Made by a program: the position numbers and the translations under genes | The notes under the pieces: generated by a model | Told to the model about the DNA's origin: nothing | Seen by the model: the letters and a program-made list of their open reading frames with translations, nothing else | Database searches by the model: none | Assembly (NCBI RefSeq): GCF_014384905.1 | Contig: NZ_JACRSV010000001.1 | Span: 868,001 to 932,000, forward strand | Source: Fumia xinanensis | GTDB taxonomy: Bacteria; Bacillota; Clostridia; Oscillospirales; Ruminococcaceae | Length of the DNA stretch: 64,000 bases | Direction of reading: 5' to 3' | Shown here: positions 1 to 9,146 of the stretch, in pieces | Numbering within the stretch: position 1 is the stretch's first letter | Layout: each line of letters starts with the position of its first letter

Positions 1-2
1 CC

Positions 3-1019
3 GACATTGATGCCGTCATCATCGCCACTTCTTGGAACGAACATGTGGGTATCGCCATTGATGCGATGAAGGCGGGAAAATACACCGGCTTTGAAGTGGG
101 GGGGACCTCCTCCATTGAGCAGTGCTGGGACATGGTCAAGACTTATGAAGCCACCCGCACCCCTTGCATGATGCTGGAAAACTGCTGCTACGGCAGGAGA
201 GAGCTGGCGGTTCTGCGGATGATCCGGGAGGGCCTGTTCGGCGAAGTGGTCCACTGTGAGGGAAGCTATCAGCACGACCTGCGGGTGGACATCGTAAATG
301 GCTTGGAAAACGGCGACCAGCGTACCAAGCACAATCTTTACCGCAACGCCGAGCTCTATCCAACCCACGAGCTGGGCCCTATCGCAAAATATCTTGACAT
401 CAACCGAGGAAACCGATTTTTGACTTTGACAGCTACTGCCTCCAAATCCAGAGGTTTCAACGAAGTGGCGGAAAACCGTTATGGCTTGCAAGACGGTCCC
501 TACCACCGTTTTGCAATCGGCGACATCATCACCACCGTCATCAAATGCGCAAGAGGGGAGACGATTACCCTCACTCACAACATTTCCATTCCCCGGCCTT
601 ATTCCCGGGGAAACGGCGTCCATGGAACTAAGGGCATCTGGATGGAGCTCAATGATTCGGTCTACTTTGAGAAAGAGTTTGTAAACCAGGTGAACATGGA
701 CGGCGAACCTTGGGAAAAGATGGAGGACTATCTGGAACAGTATGACCACCCCATTTGGAAGGATTATCTCCAGCAAGATTTACACGACGATCACGGCGGC
801 ATCGATTATCTGGTGCTCAAAGCCTTTTTATACAGCGTTCAAAACGGCATTGAAACCCCCATTGACATCTACGACGCAGCCAGCTGGATGGCGGTAACCT
901 GCCTGTCTGAACAGTCCATTTCCATGGGCAGTATGCCGGTGGCGTTTCCGGATTTCACCAACGGCAAATGGGTCTGCCGGGAAGAGCCCGTTCAAGGCAA
1001 ATACGCGTTGGATGAGTAA
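3..1019 (+). CDS. Gfo/Idh/MocA family oxidoreductase, 5' end outside window
   Basis: The reading frame is open to the left window edge, so only the C-terminal part is present. The first visible residues (DIDAVIIATSWNEHVGIAIDAMKAGK) match the end of the Rossmann NAD(P)-binding domain of this family, in which a beta strand is followed by the helix whose His/Lys region faces the substrate; then comes EVGGTSSIEQ, equivalent to the EKP segment, and a C-terminal alpha/beta domain with ELYPTHELGPIAKYLDINRG. This C-terminal part resembles glycosyl-hydrolase-like GH109 members. Substrate cannot be told from sequence; sugars or inositols are typical. A GTG at 45 is in frame but is not the real start. 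Confidence 0.85.
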   Translation, partial: DIDAVIIATSWNEHVGIAIDAMKAGKYTGFEVGGTSSIEQCWDMVKTYEATRTPCMMLENCCYGRRELAVLRMIREGLFGEVVHCEGSYQHDLRVDIVNGLENGDQRTKHNLYRNAELYPTHELGPIAKYLDINRGNRFLTLTATASKSRGFNEVAENRYGLQDGPYHRFAIGDIITTVIKCARGETITLTHNISIPRPYSRGNGVHGTKGIWMELNDSVYFEKEFVNQVNMDGEPWEKMEDYLEQYDHPIWKDYLQQDLHDDHGGIDYLVLKAFLYSVQNGIETPIDIYDAASWMAVTCLSEQSISMGSMPVAFPDFTNGKWVCREEPVQGKYALDE

Positions 1020-1087
1020 ACCATGCTATTGCGGCATAACCGCATTTTAAACTGCAATCCTCTAATCTCTATAATCTCCACAAACCG

Positions 1088-1120
1088 AAAACCGCCTGGA
1101 AGTAGCATCCGGGCGGTTTT
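1088..1120 (+). terminator. Rho-independent terminator of the oxidoreductase
   Basis: A GC-rich inverted repeat (aaaaccgcc / ggcggtttt) ends in a run of T on the plus strand, about 70 bases after the stop codon. Confidence 0.75.
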
Positions 1121-1153
1121 CATTTACTTAGAAAAGAAAAAAGGATGAGAGGA

Positions 1154-1195
1154 TAAAAAGGAATGCCCCGCCGTTTTTGAATTGACGGCGGGGCA
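1154..1195 (-). terminator. Rho-independent terminator of metG
   Basis: An 11-bp perfect stem (tgccccgccgt / acggcggggca) lies right after the metG stop codon and is followed on the minus strand by a T-rich tract. Confidence 0.8.
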
Positions 1196-1202
1196 TAATT
1201 GA

Positions 1203-3176
1203 TTATCGGATTTTGGAACCAGCGGGAATGGAATCGTCCACGAAGATGACTTTCACGTCATCTTCGGGACAGTCTGCGGCCAAAATCATGCCGCAGCTTT
1301 CCTCACCGCAGAGCTTAGCGGGTTTGAGATTCGCCACCAGGACGATTTTCCTGCCGATGAGGTCTTCCGGCGCGTACCACTGGGAAATGCCGGAGAGCAC
1401 CTGGCGCTCGCCCTGTCCGTCGTTTACCATGAGGCGAAGCAGTTTTTTTGATTTTTTTAGCTTCTCGCAGGAGAGCACTTCGCCCACTCGCAGCTCTACC
1501 TTGGCGAAATCGTCAATAGAAATGAGGTCTGACAGAGAGGCAACGCCTTCTGCTGCCTCGAAAGGAGCCTCTTTCGCCGCTTTGGCGGCCGCTTCCTTCA
1601 TCTGGGGCTCAACGATCTCATTTTGGATGCGCTCCATCATTTTCTCCTCGTCAATGCGGGCGAAGAGAGCCTTAGCTTCACCGACTTTTCGAGCTTTTCC
1701 GGTACCGAAGGCTTTCGCAGAAGCAAAATCACTGCCGGCAGCGTTGATCTGTTCGAGAATCGCCGCAGATGTGGAGGGCATAAAGGGGAAGAGGGCCACG
1801 CCGATGACCCGAATGGACTCAATCAGGTTAGAAAGGACTGTTTTCAAGCGAGGAATCTGCTGCTCTTCTTTTGCCAGCGCCCAGGGGGCTGTCTCGTCAA
1901 TGTATTTGTTGGAGCGCTGGCAAAGGGAGATGATTTTAGCCAGCGCATCGGCAGTGCGGTATTCGTCCATGAGGGAAACGGAAGCTGAGAACGCTTCTTC
2001 CGCCGTCTTTTTCAGGTCGGCATCCAGGTCGTTTTCGATTTTTGCCTCGTTGATCTCGCCGCCAAAGTATTTATTAGCCATGGTGACGGTGCGGTTCACG
2101 AGATTTCCCAAAGTATTTGCAAGCTCCGCGTTGTATTTGGCGATAAAGGTCTCGTAGGTGATGTTGCCGTCCTGACCGTAAGGCATATTGGAGAGAAGGT
2201 AGTAGCGCACCGCGTCCACTCCAAAGAGGCGGACGAGATCGTCGGCGTAGATGACGTTGCCTTTCGACTTGCTCATCTTATCTGCGCCGAACAGCAGCCA
2301 GGGGTGGCCAAAGACCTGTTTGGGCAGCGGCTCACCCAGGGCCATCAAAATAATGGGCCAATAGATAGTGTGGAACCGCAGAATATCCTTGCCGATGATG
2401 TGGACGTTTGCGGGCCAGTATTTTTTGTAAAGGTCATCCGAATTTCCGTCGGGGTCGTAGCCTAGGGCGGTGATATAGTTGGACAGTGCGTCGATCCAGA
2501 CGTAGATGACGTGTTTGTCGTCAAAGGTGACGGGGATACCCCATTTAAAGGAGGTTCTCGAGACGCAGAGATCCTGGAGCCCCGGCTTCAGGAAGTTATT
2601 GACCATTTCTTTTTTTCGGGACTCGGGAATGATGAAATCAGGGTGCTCTTCGATGTGCTTCATGAGCTTATCCTGGTATTTGCTCATCTTGAAGAAGTAG
2701 GCTTCTTCCTTGGTCTCCTGGACGGGACGTCCGCAGTCCGGGCAACAGCCGTCTTTCAATTGGCTTTCGGTGAAAAAGGACTCACAGGGGACGCAGTACA
2801 GCCCGCTGTATTCCGATTTGTAAATGTCCCCCTGCTCGTAGAGCTTTTTGAAAATTTTTTGGACCGTTTTTTCGTGATAATCGTCGGTGGTACGGATAAA
2901 CTGGTCATAAGTGGTGTCCATGGTATCCCAGATGGTACGGACCTGCCCAGAAATGTTATCTACGTACTCCTTGGGGGAGATGCCTGCCGCCTTGGCGCAG
3001 TCCTCGATTTTCTGCCCATGCTCGTCGGTGCCGGTAAGGAAATACACATCATAGCCCTGCATCCGCTTGGAGCGGGCGATGGCGTCGGTCAGCACGATTT
3101 CATAGGTATTGCCGATATGGGGCTTCTGAGAGGTATAAGCGATAGCCGTTGTGATATAAAACTTTTTGTCGTCCAT
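1203..3176 (-). CDS. metG: Methionyl-tRNA synthetase
   Basis: Class Ia aminoacyl-tRNA synthetase that charges tRNA-Met in the cytoplasm. The HIGH-type motif is PHIGN at residues 19-23 and the KMSKS loop is DKMSKSKGN near residue 300. A zinc knuckle with CVPC and CCPDC lies around residues 128-147, as in the MetG1 type of bacilli and clostridia. The C-terminal 110 residues (VELRVGEVLSCEKL, SGISQWY, NLKPAKLCG) form the EMAP/Trbp111-like tRNA-binding domain, so at 657 residues this is the full-length dimeric form. SD AAAGGAAG precedes the ATG. A T-box leader and a consensus promoter lie upstream, so expression should respond to uncharged tRNA. Confidence 0.97.
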   Translation of the reverse strand: MDDKKFYITTAIAYTSQKPHIGNTYEIVLTDAIARSKRMQGYDVYFLTGTDEHGQKIEDCAKAAGISPKEYVDNISGQVRTIWDTMDTTYDQFIRTTDDYHEKTVQKIFKKLYEQGDIYKSEYSGLYCVPCESFFTESQLKDGCCPDCGRPVQETKEEAYFFKMSKYQDKLMKHIEEHPDFIIPESRKKEMVNNFLKPGLQDLCVSRTSFKWGIPVTFDDKHVIYVWIDALSNYITALGYDPDGNSDDLYKKYWPANVHIIGKDILRFHTIYWPIILMALGEPLPKQVFGHPWLLFGADKMSKSKGNVIYADDLVRLFGVDAVRYYLLSNMPYGQDGNITYETFIAKYNAELANTLGNLVNRTVTMANKYFGGEINEAKIENDLDADLKKTAEEAFSASVSLMDEYRTADALAKIISLCQRSNKYIDETAPWALAKEEQQIPRLKTVLSNLIESIRVIGVALFPFMPSTSAAILEQINAAGSDFASAKAFGTGKARKVGEAKALFARIDEEKMMERIQNEIVEPQMKEAAAKAAKEAPFEAAEGVASLSDLISIDDFAKVELRVGEVLSCEKLKKSKKLLRLMVNDGQGERQVLSGISQWYAPEDLIGRKIVLVANLKPAKLCGEESCGMILAADCPEDDVKVIFVDDSIPAGSKIR

Positions 3177-3230
3177 AAAAATCTTCCTTTCTCATGACGA
3201 TTTGCTTCCTCCACATTCGCGATCGGGCAT

Positions 3231-3511
3231 AAAAAAAGTCCCGTCCGCAATAGGGAAGACCCTAATGAAGACGAGACGTAAAATCCCGTGGTACCACTTC
3301 ACTTTGCGCCGGCCTCACGGCAAGCGCCTCATCGAATACGCTGCGATATTCTGCCGCTGTAACAGGCGGACCTGTCGCACCCTAAAGAAATCTCTCAGGC
3401 GCGCCATTCAAGAACCATCTTCCGCCCAACCCATCTGCTTTTTCCCACCAGCCAAAAGCTCTCTGAAGTCTGGAATAGGGCATACTCTTTCCATCATTAT
3501 GTTTTGATATT
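3231..3511 (-). promoter_or_regulatory. T-box riboswitch leader of metG
   Basis: Read on the minus strand, the leader carries the T-box core GTGGTACCACGGG (3284-3298 region), which pairs with the free acceptor end of uncharged tRNA. Upstream are an AG-bulge/AGAGAGC segment and a stem I region where ATG (3405-3407) sits in the context gaATGgc, compatible with a methionine specifier codon. After the T-box sequence there is a terminator stem ending in seven T (about 3234-3270), competing with the antiterminator. Placement directly before metG agrees with a Met specificity. The exact specifier loop needs a structural alignment. Confidence 0.88.
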
Positions 3512-3517
3512 GATTTG

Positions 3518-3546
3518 AGTATAGCACAGTGCTATCTGTTTGTCAA
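3518..3546 (-). promoter_or_regulatory. Sigma-A promoter of metG leader
   Basis: On the minus strand: TTGACA (3541-3546), 17-bp spacer, TATACT (3518-3523). It lies just upstream of the T-box leader. Confidence 0.85.
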
Positions 3547-3630
3547 ATATTGGTTTTAGGGTGCCCGATAAGCGCAAAAATAAACTGTTTTCCTATAAAG
3601 ACTCTAAAAAATATGTCAGAGGCGACAAAA

Positions 3631-5148
3631 TCACATGAGCGGAGCGAAAACCTTTAAAAATCCGCGGATCGGACGCATGTACCAAGGAATTTTACAGTCT
3701 TCGAGGGTCATCTTCTGGGAGACCTTTAAGATTTCCTTAAAGTCAGCGGTAACCTGCTGAATAGCGCTGCTGCGGTACATCCAGACGCCGCATTCAAAGT
3801 GGAGATAAAAGCTGCGGTAATCAAAATTCTGGGTTCCTACGACGGCGTATTCGTCGTCGACCACCACCACCTTGGCGTGAATGAAGCCCGGCGTGAATTC
3901 ATAGATGTTGACGCCGGCCTGAATGAGCTGCTTATAGTTGGAACGGGTCACTTCGTGAACAAACCACTTGTCGGCGATGTGGGGGGTGACAATATCCACC
4001 CGGACACCGCTCTTGGCAGCGAGACAAAGGGCAGTCATCATTTCGTTGTCGACAATGAGATAGGGGGTTTCAATACAGATGTTTTTGGTGGCGCTGTTGA
4101 TCATATTCATGTAGACATTTTCGCCGGACAGCTCCCAGTCGATTGGGCTGTCGGCAAAAGGCTGGACAAATCCGTCGTTTTGATAGAGATTAGTTGGCCG
4201 GTAGAGCTCATAGTTTTCGTCTGCGCCGGTTTCGCTCTCCCAGATGGTCAGGAACATAGTAGTCAGGCTCCACACTGCGTCGCCCCGGAGCAGGATGGAG
4301 GAATCCTTCCAATAGCCGTGCTTTTCATAGGCGTTGATGTACTCGTCAGCCAAGTTGATGCCGCCGGTGATACCGACATTTCCGTCTATGACGCAGATTT
4401 TCCGGTGGTCCCGGTAATTCATAAATACGTCGAGCGAAGGTCTGAATGGATTAAAGACCTGAACCTTGATGCCGCGTTCCTGCATCTTTTTATAATAATG
4501 GGTGGGCAAAGTACCAATGGAACCCAAATCGTCATACATGACTCGGACATCCACGCCTTCTTTTACCTTATCGGCAAGGATGTCGAGAATGGGATTCCAC
4601 ATTTTGCCTTCTTCAATGATAAAGTATTCTAAGAAAATAAATTTTTTCGCTTTTTTTAATTCCTCTATCATTACGACAAATTTTTCTTCCCCAGGGGTGA
4701 GAAAAATCGTTTCGGTATTTTTATAGACTGGATAACCGACAGTTTGGGCAATGTAGGCCGCCTGTTTGGCTGCCTGGGGATTTTCCCGCATCTCTGCCAT
4801 AATCTCAGCATTCTGGACATGCAAATTTTCGTTTTTCACGTTCAGCTGCTCCAACCTGCGGCGAATACGGGGAGAAATGTTCCGTTTTCCGAACAGCAGG
4901 TAGAAAAAACCGCCCAATACCGGCACCATCATAATGGGGATGATCCACGCGATTTTGTACATGGGGTTGTCCTGTTTGGATACAATGCTGAACACTATAA
5001 TAAGGCTTAAGATTTCGCAAAAGATATAAAAGTAAACAGAAAGTTCCTGGAGCCACAATAAGCCGCAGACCAAAACAGCTGCCTGCAAAAGAATCAACAG
5101 GGCGAAAATAAACAGACGGGACGTTAAAAACTGAACAAATTTTTTCAT
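3631..5148 (-). CDS. cls: Cardiolipin synthase (PLD superfamily)
   Basis: Membrane enzyme that condenses phosphatidylglycerol molecules to cardiolipin. Two N-terminal hydrophobic helices (residues about 10-60) are followed by a PLDc_N-type segment and two HKD catalytic motifs: DHRKICVIDGNVGITGG near residue 250 and IHAKVVVVDDEYAVVGTQN near residue 424. Length 505 is usual for bacterial Cls. It stands alone between the metG T-box and a small gene. A second PLD-family protein (43579-45027) is present in this window but is more divergent. Confidence 0.93.
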   Translation of the reverse strand: MKKFVQFLTSRLFIFALLILLQAAVLVCGLLWLQELSVYFYIFCEILSLIIVFSIVSKQDNPMYKIAWIIPIMMVPVLGGFFYLLFGKRNISPRIRRRLEQLNVKNENLHVQNAEIMAEMRENPQAAKQAAYIAQTVGYPVYKNTETIFLTPGEEKFVVMIEELKKAKKFIFLEYFIIEEGKMWNPILDILADKVKEGVDVRVMYDDLGSIGTLPTHYYKKMQERGIKVQVFNPFRPSLDVFMNYRDHRKICVIDGNVGITGGINLADEYINAYEKHGYWKDSSILLRGDAVWSLTTMFLTIWESETGADENYELYRPTNLYQNDGFVQPFADSPIDWELSGENVYMNMINSATKNICIETPYLIVDNEMMTALCLAAKSGVRVDIVTPHIADKWFVHEVTRSNYKQLIQAGVNIYEFTPGFIHAKVVVVDDEYAVVGTQNFDYRSFYLHFECGVWMYRSSAIQQVTADFKEILKVSQKMTLEDCKIPWYMRPIRGFLKVFAPLM

Positions 5149-5292
5149 GGATACCGGAACCTTTCTGAAACTGAAACAGGCTTATTTTACCCTAAACGAA
5201 AGAGGATTTAACATAAAGGAATCGTTAATAGTGTAACATATTGGAAAATCGATTGCAAGCAAAGCGGACAAGATTCCCCACGTTTTAGACAG

Positions 5293-5322
5293 AAAAAACC
5301 GGACGGCAACAACACCGTCCGG
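5293..5322 (-). terminator. Terminator of the 63-aa gene
   Basis: 8-bp perfect stem ccggacgg/ccgtccgg, followed on the minus strand by TTTTTT. Confidence 0.85.
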
Positions 5323-5359
5323 CCGCTTTGGCATATTTTCATAAATATGAAAATGCAAG

Positions 5360-5551
5360 CTATTTTTTGTTTTCGATGTCGTAATTTCTCATTCGTTCCA
5401 CATCTTCATCGGTAATCTCAAACAGAATATTGCCTTCTTCATCATGCATAAAATGTGTCAAAGGGAAGTTTGTAAACATTGGCACAAAAGTGTCGTCCGG
5501 TCCGACAGACGTGTGATTTCCCTCAGGACCATTACAGGCTTTGTTCGGCAT
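5360..5551 (-). CDS. Hypothetical 63-aa protein
   Basis: Small acidic protein with no signal peptide or membrane segment. It has a Pro/Phe-rich middle (FVPMFTNFPLTHFMHDEEG) and an acidic C-terminal helix (ITDEDVERMRNYDIENKK). A strong SD (AAAGGCGGG) sits 7 bases before the ATG and a good terminator follows the stop, so it appears to be a single-gene transcription unit. I do not recognise the family and assign no function. Confidence 0.7.
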   Translation of the reverse strand: MPNKACNGPEGNHTSVGPDDTFVPMFTNFPLTHFMHDEEGNILFEITDEDVERMRNYDIENKK

Positions 5552-5910
5552 AAAATCCCGCCTTTCTGCTCATCAGGCAGCTTGTTATCACCCGCCGCAG
5601 TTTAGGCGGAGGCGGAGCGTTCCTCCGCGCAGGGAGAGCGGCGGTATTCATCAAAAAGAAAAGACGAAGCCATGATCCGCCTGCCAGTTTTTCCGAACCG
5701 TTGGTGATTCAGAATGGAAAAGGCGCCTGGATATTTGGCTCCGTCATTAGTATTTGAGTTTTTCAGTAGGTTATCAAAATAAAGAGATGGAAAAGCCGCT
5801 AATTTTTGACAAAAATTTTGTAAAGCACTATAGCTTTACACTAAACGAACTCCGGAATTAAGGGCATAGAGACAGCTTGCTGCCGACAACCCTCCTTTAG
5901 ACGCTTTTGC
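5552..5910. other. Intergenic region with promoter-like palindrome
   Basis: No gene is supported here. It holds a GC-rich inverted repeat near 5603-5630 and, at 5806-5834 on the plus strand, TTGACA-N17-TATAGC with the -10 inside the perfect palindrome gtaaagc-actata-gctttac (5820-5839). That promoter would fire into the antisense strand of trxB. Confidence 0.4.
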
Positions 5911-6810
5911 TTACTGGAGGAATTTGGCCGCTTCAACCGCTGCTACTGCACCGTCGGATGCCGCTGTAATCAGCTGACGCAGGTCCTTAGTCCTCACATC
6001 CCCGGCGACAAAAACACCTGGCACGTTGGTATGGCAATTTTCTCCCGCCTTTACGTATCCATTTTCCAACTCGACCTGGGATGCGAATAATTTGGTGTTG
6101 GGGTCGAGCCCGATGGCGACGAATATTCCGGAAACAGCCAATTCTTTGTCCGGTCCGCCCGCTGTATGACGGAGCAGTATACTCTCCACCGCATTTGTCC
6201 CGCGGATTTCCGAAACGGTATAGTTGAGGGTAAGTTGGATATTTTCTCGTGCCTTGACTGCCTCGACAACGGTTCTGTGTGCACGGAACTCCTCCCGACG
6301 ATGCACAAGGTAAACTTTATTACAGTTGTTCGAGAGGAACAAAGCGTCTTCTAAAGCAGTGTTGCCGCCGCCCGCAATGGCAACATCCTTTCCTTTAAAA
6401 AAGGCACCATCGCAGGTGGCACAGTAGGAGACGCCGCGTCCGGCAAATTCTTCCTCGCCTGGGCAGCCCAGTTTGCGGTGAGAGGCGCCGGTGGCAAGGA
6501 GGACGGTTTTTGCCTCGTACACCTGTTTTTTGGAGATCAGTTTCTTGACGTTACTTTGAAGCTCAACATCAAAAATCGTGTCGTTTATAATTTTAACCCC
6601 AAGGCCTGCGGCATGATTGTGGAGGTTCTGGACAAAATCGAACCCCGAGATGCTGGCGATGCCAGGGTAGTTGTCCACGTCGGGAGAGTTGACGATCTGC
6701 CCGCCGTAGAGGCCGCTTTCGATAATCTGGACGCTGAGTCCGGCGCGGACGCCGTAGATTGCGGCGGACAGACCGGCGGTTCCCGCTCCTAAAATGATTA
6801 AATCAACCAT
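5911..6810 (-). CDS. trxB: Thioredoxin reductase
   Basis: FAD- and NADPH-dependent flavoprotein that reduces thioredoxin in the cytoplasm. Seen: FAD-binding GAGTAG at residues 8-13, redox-active CATC at residues 130-133, NADPH-binding GGGNTALEDA, and the C-terminal FAD motif VAGDVR. I set the start at the ATG of MVDLIILG (6808-6810) because AAAGGAG lies 6 bases before it; the longer frame upstream lacks an SD. Length 299 fits the low-molecular-weight TrxR type. No thioredoxin gene is adjacent, so it could also act on another small redox partner. Confidence 0.93.
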   Translation of the reverse strand: MVDLIILGAGTAGLSAAIYGVRAGLSVQIIESGLYGGQIVNSPDVDNYPGIASISGFDFVQNLHNHAAGLGVKIINDTIFDVELQSNVKKLISKKQVYEAKTVLLATGASHRKLGCPGEEEFAGRGVSYCATCDGAFFKGKDVAIAGGGNTALEDALFLSNNCNKVYLVHRREEFRAHRTVVEAVKARENIQLTLNYTVSEIRGTNAVESILLRHTAGGPDKELAVSGIFVAIGLDPNTKLFASQVELENGYVKAGENCHTNVPGVFVAGDVRTKDLRQLITAASDGAVAAVEAAKFLQ

Positions 6811-6940
6811 GATTTTACTCCTTTGCACCGTTGTTCGGTAAATCTTTGCAAGACGTGTTTTGTATACTTTACATCACTGTACCATATTTTTCCTCCGGTT
6901 GCAACGGAAAAGAAAAAACCTCTTTTTACCTTGATTTTGA

Positions 6941-6969
6941 TTGAACATTGTTTGGTTATATGGTATACT
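6941..6969 (+). promoter_or_regulatory. Sigma-A promoter of the DUF1015 gene
   Basis: TTGAAC (6941-6946), 17-bp spacer, TATACT (6964-6969), about 95 bases before the start codon. Confidence 0.75.
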
Positions 6970-7062
6970 AAATAGTATGATATTTATGCGCTTTTTAAGC
7001 GTTATTATTCTTTTTGAGCCAAAGAACAAGCTTTTTGAAAATTTCGAAAGGAACGGTTTTTC

Positions 7063-8367
7063 ATGAAAAATGTTGGATTTATCCCTGGAGATATTCTGAT
7101 ACCTCGGGAGGAGCTGTTACCCGATTTCAGTGTCGTCGCCTGCGACCAGTTCACCTCCGAACCGGAATATTGGGAAGAGGTGGAGACGCGCACCGAGGGG
7201 AAGCCTTCCGCCTGCCATATGGTGTTCCCCGAGGCTTATCTAGATAAGGTGGACTTTGACGGAAAAATTGCTGATATTAATGCAGCCATGGATGGGTACC
7301 TTAAGGAGGAAATCTTCAACAATTATCCAGACAGCCTCATTTACGTGGAGCGCACGCTGAAAAGCGGCGCGGTCCGCAAAGGCGTGGTGGGCCTTCTGGA
7401 CCTGGAATGCTACGACTACAACAAAGGCTCCCAGTCGTTGGTTCGTGCCACTGAGGGCACAGTTTTGGAACGGATTCCCCCCCGGGTAAAAATCCGTCAG
7501 AATGCGGCTCTCGAGTGCCCTCATATCATAATCCTGATTGACGACGCAAAAAAAACCGTTATCGAGCCTATGGGGGCGGATATTCCCAACCTCCACAAGT
7601 TGTACGATTTTGATTTGATGATGGATGGCGGCAATATCAAGGGATACCTTCTCAACAGGGAAGCCTATGGTCATATGTCGGCGGCTCTCAACAAGCTTGG
7701 GGACAAGCGGGCCTTCAACCGCCGCTATAAGACCACAGGTAGGGAAGTGCTTCTCTACGCTGTAGGCGATGGAAACCACAGCCTCGCCACCGCCAAAGAG
7801 TGCTGGAACAAGCTGAAAAAGAAGCTTTCTCCAGAGGCGGCAGAGAACCATCCTGCCCGGTATGCGCTGGTTGAGCTCAATAACCTTCACGATCCATCAC
7901 TTCAGTTCGAAGCCATCCACCGGGCGGTTTTCGATGTGGATACCGACGGGTTTGTAAAGGAACTGCTGGCTTTTGCGGCCAAAAAACCGGCAAAAAGCAA
8001 GAAAAACGTTTCTGATGAAAAGACAGCTGAGACGCCGATTCCCGCTCAGAAATTCACCCTGGTATCAAAGGGGAAAGACAAGAAAGTCACTATCGAGGCA
8101 CCCAAGCATACCCTTACAGTGGGCAGCGTACAGACGTTTTTGGATGCATATGTGAAAAAGCATGGCGGGAAAGTGGATTATATCCACGGGGAAGGTGTGG
8201 TGCGCCGGCTGTCTGAGGAAGGCGCTGTGGGTATCCTGCTCCCCGCTATGAAGAAGTCCGATCTCTTTAAAACGGTCATTGTGGAAGGGGCTTTGCCCAG
8301 AAAAACCTTTTCGATGGGAGAAGCCTGCGAAAAGCGATATTATCTCGAATGCCGCAAAATCAAATAA
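7063..8367 (+). CDS. DUF1015 family protein
   Basis: A 434-aa soluble protein of the COG4198/DUF1015 family, whose biochemical role is not established. Family hallmarks visible are FSVVACDQFTSEPEYW near the N-terminus, YVERTL, RATEGTVLERIPPR, LIDDAKKTVIEP and the GDGNHSLATAKECW motif in the middle. Around residues 300-330 there is a Lys/Ala-rich insert (AAKKPAKSKKNVSDEK) that looks like a flexible linker and may be lineage specific. SD GAAAGGA precedes the ATG. It is a single-gene unit with its own promoter and terminator. Confidence 0.85.
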   Translation: MKNVGFIPGDILIPREELLPDFSVVACDQFTSEPEYWEEVETRTEGKPSACHMVFPEAYLDKVDFDGKIADINAAMDGYLKEEIFNNYPDSLIYVERTLKSGAVRKGVVGLLDLECYDYNKGSQSLVRATEGTVLERIPPRVKIRQNAALECPHIIILIDDAKKTVIEPMGADIPNLHKLYDFDLMMDGGNIKGYLLNREAYGHMSAALNKLGDKRAFNRRYKTTGREVLLYAVGDGNHSLATAKECWNKLKKKLSPEAAENHPARYALVELNNLHDPSLQFEAIHRAVFDVDTDGFVKELLAFAAKKPAKSKKNVSDEKTAETPIPAQKFTLVSKGKDKKVTIEAPKHTLTVGSVQTFLDAYVKKHGGKVDYIHGEGVVRRLSEEGAVGILLPAMKKSDLFKTVIVEGALPRKTFSMGEACEKRYYLECRKIK

Positions 8368-8368
8368 A

Positions 8369-8416
8369 GAAGAAAGCCTGCATCCCGCGGTAGCGGTGAG
8401 CAGGCTTTCTTCTTTA
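8369..8416 (+). terminator. Terminator of DUF1015 gene
   Basis: Long stem agaagaaagcctg / caggctttcttct closed by a GC-rich loop, then T-rich sequence. Confidence 0.85.
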
Positions 8417-8548
8417 AAACAGAGAATGGATGGGATTGCTAATGGATAAAAATTCCAGAATCAAACAACAAAGGGATTTATGCACATCTTTGTCGCTCTC
8501 CACATATTCATGGATATACAAAAAAACATTATGATGGAGGAGGATTCA

Positions 8549-9112
8549 ATGCGAACACAATCACTGGGCGTTGAGAACTTGACGCCGGAACAATACGAAG
8601 TGCTGGCCGACTGTGAAAACATATGGCGGCACAACGTATTCTGGAGCTTAATGACGCTGCAGCAAAGACTTTTTTCTCTGCCGAACACGCCGGTTTCCGA
8701 AAAAGAGGTTATGGACCTGGCTAAACAGTACGCAAGCCTTTTTCGCCGGTATTATGGGGCAGATATCGCTCAAAAGATGAGCGGAATTATCGAGCAGTAT
8801 TGCCATTTTTATCTTACCTATTTAAATGAAATTTGCGAGAAAAATAGCGGGCAGCCCTGCCCAGCAGAAGAGAAATGGATGGAAGCGGCCGACGAAATTG
8901 CTAAGGAGCTGGAAAAACTAAACGATTTCTGGAGGGAGAGAGAATGGCGGGCCATGATCACCCATCAAATTGAGATTCTGTCCAGCGAGGCGCAGAGTAC
9001 TGCTGCCGGCGTTTATGGAAAAATGCCGTTCAATTACGATGTACTGGACAATATATGCACTGAAATGAGCAATTATATGGCAATCGGACTTATCCGGAAA
9101 TTTGGAATTTAA
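8549..9112 (+). CDS. Hypothetical helical protein, 187 aa
   Basis: The frame opens earlier (8480) but GGAGGAGG lies 6 bases before the ATG at 8549, which I take as the start. The protein is soluble, predicted mostly alpha-helical, with aromatic-rich stretches (NIWRHNVFWSLMTLQQRLF, QYCHFYLTYLNEI). This pattern resembles the short clostridial/bacillary proteins of about 170-190 residues often mis-annotated as acetylglutamate kinase, but it has no kinase motif. Function unknown. It ends in a strong hairpin shared with the convergent queT. Confidence 0.75.
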   Translation: MRTQSLGVENLTPEQYEVLADCENIWRHNVFWSLMTLQQRLFSLPNTPVSEKEVMDLAKQYASLFRRYYGADIAQKMSGIIEQYCHFYLTYLNEICEKNSGQPCPAEEKWMEAADEIAKELEKLNDFWREREWRAMITHQIEILSSEAQSTAAGVYGKMPFNYDVLDNICTEMSNYMAIGLIRKFGI

Positions 9113-9146
9113 GGAAAGCCACACCGACAGGTGTGGCTTTCCTTTT
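9113..9146. terminator. Bidirectional terminator
   Basis: 13-bp perfect stem ggaaagccacacc/ggtgtggctttcc with T-tract on the plus strand, placed between convergent genes. Confidence 0.85.

Noticed and set aside
1213..3197. Long plus-strand frames opposite metG (314 and 228 aa)
   Set aside because: Antisense shadows of a certain gene, with Ser/Arg or Phe/Val-rich composition and no SD.
3799..4632. 277-aa plus-strand frame opposite cls
   Set aside because: Shadow of the HKD-containing cls gene; no initiation signal.
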